A program made the position numbers and the translations under genes. A DNA stretch of 45,190 nucleotides. Source: an uncultured Anaerotruncus sp. Its GTDB lineage: Bacteria > Bacillota > Clostridia > Oscillospirales > Ruminococcaceae. Every line of letters begins with the position of its first letter. The first letter of the stretch is position 1. Shown here one piece after another: positions 38,872 through 45,190 of the stretch. The notes under the pieces were generated by a model. It made no database searches. It saw only the letters and a list, made by a program, of their open reading frames with translations, and had not been told where the DNA came from. The stretch is from positions 1 through 45,190 of the forward strand of contig CAJUJI010000005.1 in the NCBI GenBank assembly GCA_910586875.1. Direction: 5' to 3'.

Positions 38872-39988
38872 CCGGATGATGGAGCTGCGTTGGCGGTTGA
38901 TTTTGGGGGATTTTGCCAAAGACTTGGAGCTGCCGCAGCAATACAGTGAGATGGACCAGGCGTTGGCGTTCCTTTATGACAATGAATACGGCGAACAGCA
39001 GGGGGTGCGCCAGCAGGACGGCGTCCGAGGGCCCGGCGGCCGCGGCCGTTCGGTAATGGCGGTGCCGTCCTGGATTCGGCGGGTGCGCAGACTGTTCCCC
39101 AAAAAAACGGTGGAGATTATGCAGCGGCAGGCGCTGGAAAAATACAATATGACCGCGCTGCTCACCGATCCGGAAGTGCTGCGCGAGATGGAGCCGAACC
39201 TGGATCTGCTGCGCAATATTTTGACCTTTCGCAGCATGATTCCCGCAAACGTCAAGGAGCTTGCCTATGAGATGGTGCGCAAGGTTGTCCGGCAGTTGCA
39301 GGAACGGCTGGAAAAACAGGTGCAGCGGGTATTTTATGGCAAGCGGCTGCCGCATACCAACTCGCCGTACAAGGTCTACCGGAACTTTGATATCAAGCAG
39401 ACCATCCGGCGCAACCTCAAGCATTACAGCCCGGAGCTGCAAACGCTGGTGGTGGATAAGGTTTATTTCAACCAAAGCGTCAAACGCAGAAATCCCTGGC
39501 ATATTGTCATTCTGGTGGACGAGAGCGGCAGTATGATGGATTCGGTCATCTATACCGCGGTGATGGCGGCCATCTTTGCAAAGCTGCCGTTTGTACAGAT
39601 TAAGCTGGTGATTTTTGACACAGCGGTGGTGGACCTGAGCGACCACCTGGAGGATCCGGTGGATACCTTGATGAAGGTGCAGCTGGGCGGCGGTACCGAC
39701 ATTCATAAAGCGTTGGAGTATGGCAAAAAGCTGATTACCGCGCCGAACAAGACGATTGTGGTGCTGGTGAGCGATCTGTGTGAGGGCGGCAATCCGCAAA
39801 GGATGTATCGCTCCTGTCGGGATTTGGTGGAGTCGGGGTGCAGGCTGTTTGTACTGCCTGCGCTGGATTATAACGCGACCCCCTGCTATGACAGGACGGC
39901 GGCAAAAACAATTGCGAAATTGGGTGCGCAGGTGGCGGCGATTACACCAGAGGAGCTTGCCGAGTGGGTAGATCGTGTGATTTCGTGA
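38864..39988 (+). CDS. VWA (von Willebrand factor A) domain protein (YehP-like)
   Basis: 374-residue protein. A helical N-terminal half (about 1-205, with a Gly/Arg-rich GVRGPGGRGR patch at 53-62) is followed by a VWA domain with a complete MIDAS: DESGSMMDS (219-227), the threonine in LGGGTDIHKALE (275-285) and the aspartate in VLVSDLCEGG. VWA proteins paired with MoxR ATPases hold or deliver a substrate to the ATPase. The first eight bases overlap the DUF5682 gene. The 90-bp gap to the SWIM gene has its own strong GGAGG. Confidence 0.9.
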   Translation: MDDRMMELRWRLILGDFAKDLELPQQYSEMDQALAFLYDNEYGEQQGVRQQDGVRGPGGRGRSVMAVPSWIRRVRRLFPKKTVEIMQRQALEKYNMTALLTDPEVLREMEPNLDLLRNILTFRSMIPANVKELAYEMVRKVVRQLQERLEKQVQRVFYGKRLPHTNSPYKVYRNFDIKQTIRRNLKHYSPELQTLVVDKVYFNQSVKRRNPWHIVILVDESGSMMDSVIYTAVMAAIFAKLPFVQIKLVIFDTAVVDLSDHLEDPVDTLMKVQLGGGTDIHKALEYGKKLITAPNKTIVVLVSDLCEGGNPQRMYRSCRDLVESGCRLFVLPALDYNATPCYDRTAAKTIAKLGAQVAAITPEELAEWVDRVIS

Positions 39989-40076
39989 TTTGCTGCGGTA
40001 GCGCCGTTGTCTGCGCTTTGCAGAGCGCAGAATACCTTTCGGTGCACAAGCGGCAAAATTCTTCGGAGGTGTTGTG

Positions 40077-41816
40077 ATGGGACATCAAATCCAGGCGGGG
40101 GAGGGCTGCGGCGCAGCAGCACGGTTGTTCTTGCCCTACGCGCAGGAGGAATTTTTGGTCACCTTGGCCAACAAGGGCCTTTATAAACGCGCGGTCAAAG
40201 ACTACGATGCGGCGCAGGAATGCAGCCTTGCGCTGAGCGATGGCCAGCAGCTGGCGGTTACCATCGACGGTGTAACGGTGCAGCTTGATGAGAACCTTGC
40301 AAAAAGCAGGTGCAGCTGCCCTTCCAAGACGGTTTGCAAACATGTGTTAATGGCGGTGCTTTGCGCCGCAGAGTATGGCGCGGCGCAGCAGGAGGAACCC
40401 GCTGCAAAACCGGCATCGGATACGGCTGCTTGCACTGAGGCCGAGCCGGAGCCCGAGCCCTATTTGGAGCTGCGGCAGGCGGATGTTGCGTCGCTGCGCA
40501 AGCAGGCGGGCAAACGGCTGTTTGAGGATACTTTGCGGTTGGTGCAGGCGGGCTGGACCGCCACCTTTACAGAAGGGGAGATGCTTGCAGCGACCATCAA
40601 TACAGAGGCGGTCACGGTTTATTTTCCAAAGCAGGAGAGCTTGTCACATGCGGTTTGCAAATGCGGTCAGCAAGGGCTTTGTAAGCACAAGCTGATCGCG
40701 GTGTTGTCCTATTTGGCACAGAATGGTCTGCTGAAAGAATCCGAGGGACAGTCGGTTTCGCTGCTGAGTGAGGATGCGCTTGCATTGCTGCCAAAAGCAG
40801 ATCAATATTTGATCTCGCTGTTTGAGAAGGGTTTGCTGTATTGCGGTGAGAGCGATATTGAACAAGCGATACAGCTATCCCTGCGGTTGGACAGCGTGGG
40901 GCTGGGAAATCTGTCGCGGCTGATGCGCAGCGTTGCAACGGATCTCGAGCATCTGTTGCAAAAACATGCTGCCTTTCGGTCGGAGACGGCGTTTGCTACA
41001 CTTTCGCGGCTGCATAACACCATTTCTCTACTGCAAAAGTATCCGCAGGATAAGGAAAAGCTGCCTGCACTGGTGGAAGGCGGACGTTCCGACTACTATA
41101 CTACTCCGGTCGGCAATTTTATCGGATTGGGAGCGTATCCGTGGCAAACCCGTTCGGGCTATTGCGGGGTCACGGCGCTGCTCTATTCTCGGGAAAAGCA
41201 GCAGGTTTATACCTATACCGCGAGCATGGCCGACTTTTATGAGAATACAGCACAGGCTTCCAGTACATGGAGCTTATACCACCAATTTTCCCGCGCGGAT
41301 CATTGGGCAGAGGGCCTTTCGATTCAGACGATAGCGGGCAGCTGTCTGACCCTGCGCAACTTCAAATCAAATCTGCAAGGACGGCTTTCCTCCACAAAGC
41401 AGACCTCCTGTACCATAACAGGACCATCAAACGGCGGCCTGTTGGAGGAGCTGGAAAAGGACGGGATATTCAGCGCGCCAGAGGAGGGGTATACCTATTT
41501 CCGCCGCCGCCAGCCGGAGCGGGTGTATCCGTTCTTTACAACACATCTGGCGCAGACGTCGTTTGACAAAAGCGAGCAGGTGCTCAGGTTATTGCTGGAA
41601 AATGAGCGGGAGCAGTTTTCGTGCAGCATTTTGTATAAGGAATGCAACCAATGGGCGATTCAATTTTTAGAACGGCTGGCGCGTGGAAAGCTGCCGCCGT
41701 GCTGGTTTATCTGCATAAAGCAGCAGGGAGAGATGACGCCGGTCAGCATCATTACGGAAAATGCGGTCAATCATTTCTATTTTGTTGACCAGAATGGCGT
41801 CAACCGATTGGTGTAA
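40077..41816 (+). CDS. SWIM zinc-finger protein with two SWIM motifs (YehQ-like)
   Basis: 579-residue protein. Two SWIM (CxCx-CxH) zinc fingers are visible: CSCPSKTVCKH (Cys79, Cys81, Cys87, His89) and CKCGQQGLCKH (Cys194, Cys196, Cys202, His204), separated by an acidic Glu/Pro linker (about 106-128). The rest (about 215-579) is a helical/beta region without known motif. SWIM fingers bind DNA or proteins. ATG 40077 is chosen with GGAGG 7 nt upstream; GTG 40074 is an alternative. The equivalent E. coli protein YehQ also ends the yehLMP set. Confidence 0.85.
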   Translation: MGHQIQAGEGCGAAARLFLPYAQEEFLVTLANKGLYKRAVKDYDAAQECSLALSDGQQLAVTIDGVTVQLDENLAKSRCSCPSKTVCKHVLMAVLCAAEYGAAQQEEPAAKPASDTAACTEAEPEPEPYLELRQADVASLRKQAGKRLFEDTLRLVQAGWTATFTEGEMLAATINTEAVTVYFPKQESLSHAVCKCGQQGLCKHKLIAVLSYLAQNGLLKESEGQSVSLLSEDALALLPKADQYLISLFEKGLLYCGESDIEQAIQLSLRLDSVGLGNLSRLMRSVATDLEHLLQKHAAFRSETAFATLSRLHNTISLLQKYPQDKEKLPALVEGGRSDYYTTPVGNFIGLGAYPWQTRSGYCGVTALLYSREKQQVYTYTASMADFYENTAQASSTWSLYHQFSRADHWAEGLSIQTIAGSCLTLRNFKSNLQGRLSSTKQTSCTITGPSNGGLLEELEKDGIFSAPEEGYTYFRRRQPERVYPFFTTHLAQTSFDKSEQVLRLLLENEREQFSCSILYKECNQWAIQFLERLARGKLPPCWFICIKQQGEMTPVSIITENAVNHFYFVDQNGVNRLV

Positions 41817-41828
41817 AGGGGGATATCT

Positions 41829-42131
41829 ATGACAGTCCAAGCGGTTTGTGAACAGCTGGAACAACTGCTGAGTGATTTATCTTTTTCAGGGCTGGTCAAT
41901 ATGCAGCCCGCGCTGTTGGTGCAGATCAAAGAGTTGCGCGGTTGGATGTCCGAGCTGGGAATGCAGCAGGGGGAAGAGCTGCTGGGCGAGTTAGAACGGG
42001 TGCTTGTCGCATTTCAGCGCGAGGAATGCCCCGCATTTGAGGCGGTGGATATGCTGTGCGCATTGGAGTTTTATCATAAGAATATGTTGCGGGAGGAGCC
42101 AGCGCAGAGCGAGGAAGAGGACGAAGGCTGA
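41829..42131 (+). CDS. Small acidic helical protein ending the MoxR/VWA operon
   Basis: 100-residue, wholly helical protein (leucine- and glutamate-rich, C-terminal EEPAQSEEEDEG tail). No family recognised. It begins 12 bp after the SWIM gene stop, with GGGGGA as ribosome binding site, so it belongs to the same transcript. A small accessory subunit or inhibitor is possible; the sequence alone gives no function. Confidence 0.65.
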   Translation: MTVQAVCEQLEQLLSDLSFSGLVNMQPALLVQIKELRGWMSELGMQQGEELLGELERVLVAFQREECPAFEAVDMLCALEFYHKNMLREEPAQSEEEDEG

Positions 42132-42232
42132 TCGGTGGTATGCCTCTTTGTTATGCTGTGTACAGCGCGATTTTTGCTGTGCGCTGTGTCGCCGGACGGC
42201 AAAATTTTAGTTTGAGATTGTGAGGGAGGGCC

Positions 42233-43669
42233 ATGTCAACCAATCGTTCAAAGCTGCACCAGAATCAATTGGAGGAGCAATTGCAGGCGTTACGCGCGTT
42301 TTTAAGCGGAAAACAGCCGCAGGCGGATGCAAAGGTTCTGCTTTCCTATGTGGATACGCTGGAACAGGCGCTTTGCCAGCGCCGCTACGGGCTGGTGTTC
42401 GAGCATTACCAGGAGCGTGCAGAACGGTTGCTTGACATGGCTTATCTAATGCGTGATGAGGAGCGCTGTATTACGGGGGAGCGCCCGCACCTTTTGATAG
42501 AAGGGAACAACCTGCCTGCATTAAAGCTGCTTTGTGAAGAATATGAGGGGCAGGTGGATGTCGTTTATATCGACCCCCCTTATAACACCGGCAGCCGGGA
42601 TTTTCCGTATGCAGACCAGTTCTTTGACGCGCGCTATGATTATCCGCACAGCAAATGGCTTTCCTTTATCGAAAAGCGGCTGCTTTTGCTGCGTCGGTTG
42701 CTTGCACAAAGCGGATACCTTTGCATCTCGATTGACGGCAACGAACAGGCAGGACTGAAATTGCTCTGTGACGAAATTTTTGGGGAGGCAAACTGTGTCG
42801 CCTGCTTGCCGCGGCGGACCAAGTCCTCCGGTAAAACTACCCGCAGCATTTCTGCAAACCATGATTATCTGCTGATCTATTGTAAAAATCTGTCAAAGGT
42901 CGCCATCCGTGGGCTGCCGCATGTGGACGCGGGCTTTCGGTACGAGGACGAATATGTAGCCCAGAGGGGGCGCTATAAGCTCAACCAAACGCTGGATTAC
43001 GACAGTCTGCAATATACCGCCTCGCTGGACTATCCGCTGGAGCTGGATGGGGAAACGTTTTACCCGGGCGGCTCGTATGAAAAATATCTTGCGCGGAAAA
43101 AGGGGGACCACCAACGCGCGGATTGGGCGTGGCGTTGGTGCCGCGAGCTGGTGGAATTTGGCAGAGAGAATGGCTTTTTGGTAGTCAGGCGCAAGCCGGA
43201 TGGCTGCGCGCGTATCTACACAAAGACCTATTTAAACGCAGCCATCCGCAGAGGGAAGGGCGGCTATGCGGTGGAGCTGGTTACACGTACCAAGCCACTG
43301 TCCTCGCTGGAATTTACCGCGGCGGCTTACTCGAATGATAACGCCAAAAAGGACCTGAAACGGATGCTGCCAGACCTGACCTTTGATTATCCTAAGCCGG
43401 TTGCGCTGGTTCGGAAGCTATTGGAAATTTGTCCAAACCAGAACGCGTTGGTGCTGGATTGCTTTGCGGGAACGGCGACGACCGGCCAGGCTGTATTAGA
43501 GCTGAATCAGGCGGATGGGGGACACCGCAGGTTTCTGCTGGTCAATAATAATCAAAACAACATCTGTCGGGATGCGGCGTACCCGCGCTTGCAGCGGGCG
43601 CTTGCGCTGAGCGGCGCCGCCGATGGACTGGACTATCTGCGGGTGGAGTACCACGCGGAGGATGAATAG
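42233..43669 (+). CDS. Orphan Mod-like (type III, beta-class) N6-adenine DNA methyltransferase
   Basis: 478-residue methyltransferase. Catalytic motif IV DPPYNT is at 114-119 and comes before the SAM-binding motif I near the C-terminus, VLDCFAGTATTGQAVLELN (407-425), the circular order of beta-class enzymes such as type III Mod. The DCFAGTATTG core departs from the usual DFFAGSGTT pattern (Thr-Ala for Ser-Gly). Mod proteins also have a central target recognition domain; here the 180-400 region is its likely place. No restriction (Res) gene lies next to it, so it is an orphan methyltransferase or a part of the upstream operon. GAGGGAGGG precedes the ATG. Confidence 0.85.
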   Translation: MSTNRSKLHQNQLEEQLQALRAFLSGKQPQADAKVLLSYVDTLEQALCQRRYGLVFEHYQERAERLLDMAYLMRDEERCITGERPHLLIEGNNLPALKLLCEEYEGQVDVVYIDPPYNTGSRDFPYADQFFDARYDYPHSKWLSFIEKRLLLLRRLLAQSGYLCISIDGNEQAGLKLLCDEIFGEANCVACLPRRTKSSGKTTRSISANHDYLLIYCKNLSKVAIRGLPHVDAGFRYEDEYVAQRGRYKLNQTLDYDSLQYTASLDYPLELDGETFYPGGSYEKYLARKKGDHQRADWAWRWCRELVEFGRENGFLVVRRKPDGCARIYTKTYLNAAIRRGKGGYAVELVTRTKPLSSLEFTAAAYSNDNAKKDLKRMLPDLTFDYPKPVALVRKLLEICPNQNALVLDCFAGTATTGQAVLELNQADGGHRRFLLVNNNQNNICRDAAYPRLQRALALSGAADGLDYLRVEYHAEDE

Positions 43670-43671
43670 AA

Positions 43672-43708
43672 AAAGCAGCGAAACTTCATGTAGAAATTTC
43701 GCTGCTTT
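43672..43708. terminator. Bidirectional terminator between the methyltransferase and tRNA-Arg
   Basis: 12-bp perfect stem AAAGCAGCGAAA (43672-43683) / TTTCGCTGCTTT (43697-43708). The minus strand, used by the tRNA, has a longer T tail (TTTTT). Confidence 0.85.
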
Positions 43709-43711
43709 CGA

Positions 43712-43785
43712 TACGCCCGACAGGATTCGAACCTGCGACCTTTTGAGTCGGAGTCAAACGCGCTATCCAACTGCGCCACGGGCGC
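43712..43785 (-). tRNA. tRNA-Arg, anticodon CCG
   Basis: On the minus strand the sequence folds into a full cloverleaf: acceptor GCGCCCG / CGGGCGT with a G-U closing pair, D arm GCGC-AGTTGGATA-GCGC, anticodon stem TTTGA / TCAAA with loop CTCCGAC (anticodon CCG), T arm GCAGG-TTCGAAT-CCTGT. CCA is not encoded. Reads CGG codons. Confidence 0.95.
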
Positions 43786-43806
43786 ATATGCAACTGAACT
43801 TTATAT

Positions 43807-43834
43807 AGTATAGCATATATTTAGAAAAAAGCAA
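43807..43834 (-). promoter_or_regulatory. tRNA-Arg promoter
   Basis: On the minus strand: TTGCTT (43834-43829), 16-bp spacer, TATACT (43812-43807) with an extended TG before it, about 21 bp from the tRNA 5' end. Confidence 0.65.
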
Positions 43835-43878
43835 GCGGTTTTTTCCGGTTATTTTTATGTGGTTAGGAGGTATTCAAC

Positions 43879-44982
43879 TTGAAAAAAGCAATGATACTTG
43901 TAATTGATGGGTGTGCTCCCTCGTATATACAGCCAAAGCTTGCGCCCAATTTGTTTGAACTTTCCCAGCGGCTGGGTTTTTTTAAAACGGTACAATGCGC
44001 TATGCCATCGGTTACAAATGTAAATCATGCCTGCATTTTATCGGGAAAATGGCCGGAGGAAACCAAAATTTCCGGCAACTATTATTACAATCCCCTAACA
44101 AAGCAGGAGGGGTTTATTGAGGAACAAGGCTATATGAAGGCAAAAACCATTTTGCAGTATTATCAAGCACTTGGGGCGAAAACGGCACTTTTGACAGTAA
44201 AGGGGAAAATTTTGGGGGTATATGGGGAAGGCGCCGATATCGGTATCAGTGCACAAGCACCAGAAAGGGCTTTGCTGGAACGGTATCAGCTTGAGCCACC
44301 ACCGGCGATTGATAGTGTGGAGAGCACGCGTTGGATTATGAAGGCGGCGTATCAATGTATAAAAATGGAGAATCCGGAATTTGTATATTGCACAACAAAT
44401 GATTTTATTTTTCATCATTTTGCACCAGGGACAAAAGAAGCAGCAGAGCAAATAGCGGCGGTTGATGAATATATCAAAAAAATAGTGCTGCTTGACCCCG
44501 AAAGGCAAATTTATATTACAGCAGACCATGGCATGAATCAAAAAACAACGATTGTAAATTTTCAACTATTAGCGGCCCGCGCGGGGTTTGATGTTTATTG
44601 TTTACCGCCGCTCAAAGACCGCTATATAGAAAATCATATTTACCAGGAGGGTGGAACGCTGTATCTATTTGTGAAGCATAAAGCGCAGATGGAGGATTTT
44701 TACCGGTTTGCAGATGAAAATCCGTTGATAGAACAGATTCTTACAAAAGAACAGGCGGCTGATATGTATCATTTGCCGGCGGAACAAATAGGGGATTACG
44801 TTTTATTTGCTGCCGAGGGGGTTGCGTTTGGAGAGGCGCAAACGGAAATTTTATATACACAGCACTCGAGGACACATGGCTCACTTTATGAACGAGAAAT
44901 CCCCTTAATTGCGCTAAATCCGGAGCGTACAGAATCGGAGTACCAGTACGCAAAGGATATTGCAGTGTATTTGATGAGGTAG
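43879..44982 (+). CDS. Alkaline-phosphatase superfamily hydrolase (phosphonoacetate hydrolase/NPP-like)
   Basis: 367-residue enzyme of the alkaline-phosphatase superfamily (type I phosphodiesterase/nucleotide pyrophosphatase branch). Two-metal active site residues: VIDG (Asp10), nucleophile in AMPSVTNVNHACILSG (Thr46), the GNYYYNP segment, YCTTNDFIFHHF (Asp with downstream His), ITADHGMNQK (Asp215/His216 area) and SRTHGSL near 331. The PSVTNVN pattern and the GNYYYN segment resemble phosphonoacetate hydrolase (PhnA), so C-P bond hydrolysis is possible; other phosphodiesters are equally so. TTG start with AGGAGG 8 nt upstream. More AT-rich than genes before it. Confidence 0.8.
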   Translation: MKKAMILVIDGCAPSYIQPKLAPNLFELSQRLGFFKTVQCAMPSVTNVNHACILSGKWPEETKISGNYYYNPLTKQEGFIEEQGYMKAKTILQYYQALGAKTALLTVKGKILGVYGEGADIGISAQAPERALLERYQLEPPPAIDSVESTRWIMKAAYQCIKMENPEFVYCTTNDFIFHHFAPGTKEAAEQIAAVDEYIKKIVLLDPERQIYITADHGMNQKTTIVNFQLLAARAGFDVYCLPPLKDRYIENHIYQEGGTLYLFVKHKAQMEDFYRFADENPLIEQILTKEQAADMYHLPAEQIGDYVLFAAEGVAFGEAQTEILYTQHSRTHGSLYEREIPLIALNPERTESEYQYAKDIAVYLMR

Positions 44983-44994
44983 TTTAAGGGAGAG

Positions 44995-45018
44995 TTTTCA
45001 ACAGCAAAATGTTGAAAA
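44995..45018. repeat. Inverted repeat after the hydrolase gene
   Basis: 9-bp arms TTTTCAACA (44995-45003) / TGTTGAAAA (45010-45018) with a 6-nt loop; no long T-tract follows, so it is a weak terminator at most. Confidence 0.5.
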
Positions 45019-45103
45019 TGTGGAAAGATTAGCCTGCATAGCAGGGCAAGCTTTTGTTGAGAAATAGTGGAAAAGAAAATATGAAATTTTTTTAAAAAAA
45101 GTG

Positions 45104-45132
45104 TTGACAATCCTGGAAAAGGATGCTATCAT
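45104..45132 (+). promoter_or_regulatory. Strong rRNA-type promoter at the right edge
   Basis: Perfect TTGACA (45104-45109), 17-bp spacer, TATCAT (45127-45132), preceded by an A/T tract (45077-45100) like an UP element. Confidence 0.8.
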
Positions 45133-45190
45133 AAATAAGCTGTCTCGCGAGGGACGGCGCGGCACCTTGAAAAGTGAACAACAAGAAAGA
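45133..45190 (+). ncRNA. rRNA operon leader (5' end of the transcript)
   Basis: After the promoter a short GC palindrome (CTCGCGAG) precedes GGCACCTTGAAAAGTGAACAAC. The CACCTTGAAAA-x-TGAACA element is characteristic of leaders and spacers of Firmicutes rRNA operons, so the window probably stops just before a 16S rRNA gene. The gene itself is outside the window. Confidence 0.6.

Noticed and set aside
38840-39799. 319-codon minus-strand open frame across the VWA gene
   Set aside because: Shadow frame rich in His and Gln without motifs; the VWA domain on the plus strand is clear.

Overview
The window looks like chromosomal DNA of an anaerobic, spore-former-type Clostridia bacterium, probably near the Oscillospiraceae/Ruminococcaceae; this is an inference. 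Support comes from strong AGGAGG ribosome binding sites with frequent GTG/TTG starts, a class II (B12-dependent) ribonucleotide reductase, a clostridial 2[4Fe-4S] ferredoxin, YedF/DUF3343 selenium-metabolism proteins, and a yaaO-darA-holB-ricT-trmN6-rsmI block like that of Firmicutes. The left edge is the 3' end of a 5S rRNA gene. The right edge carries a near-consensus promoter plus the leader that precedes rRNA genes, so the segment appears to lie between two rRNA operons of the same orientation. I see no phage, transposase or CRISPR array.

Layout. 1-3.8 kb: DUF4234 membrane protein, nrdJ with a candidate NrdR box, and a QueG-like Fe-S protein. 3.9-10.6 kb: FemX-like ligase, YaaO-like decarboxylase, c-di-AMP receptor, holB, ricT, ferredoxin, trmN6 and rsmI. 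10.6-15.7 kb: a minus-strand trio of small Gln/Asn-rich proteins, a YfcE-type phosphodiesterase, two tandem TrkA-type RCK proteins, EcsC, a GRAM protein, and DUF3343/yedF. 15.8-25.2 kb: a catabolic regulon, namely a PrpR-type sigma-54 activator, a PdxA2-like dehydrogenase, a TctBAC tripartite transporter, a TIM-barrel isomerase and an AbrB-type membrane protein. A textbook -24/-12 promoter precedes pdxA, and the same inverted repeat (TGAAAC-N5-GTTTCA) occurs at the regulator's own promoter and in a palindrome 150-180 bp upstream of the -24/-12 element.

25.3-33.8 kb: birA, a thioredoxin-fold lipoprotein lacking its nucleophilic cysteine, then an array of small proteins of immunity-protein type (SUFU, DUF6348-like, DUF1877, Imm51, DUF2262-like, DUF4253) without any visible toxin, then a cluster of DnaA-box-like sequences, a DUF434 protein and an AIM24 protein. 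33.9-35.2 kb: comEA and an ADP-ribosylglycohydrolase on the minus strand. 35.3-43.7 kb: a five-gene MoxR AAA / DUF5682 / VWA / SWIM / small acidic protein operon, matching the layout of the uncharacterised E. coli yehLMPQ set, followed by an orphan Mod-like adenine methyltransferase. 43.7-45.2 kb: tRNA-Arg(CCG) on the minus strand, an AT-richer alkaline-phosphatase-superfamily hydrolase and the rRNA promoter.

The most promising parts for new biology are the yeh-like chaperone/VWA operon with its methyltransferase neighbour, the sigma-54 regulon with a readable operator, the toxin-less immunity array, and the 787-bp palindrome-rich gap between pdxA and tctB.
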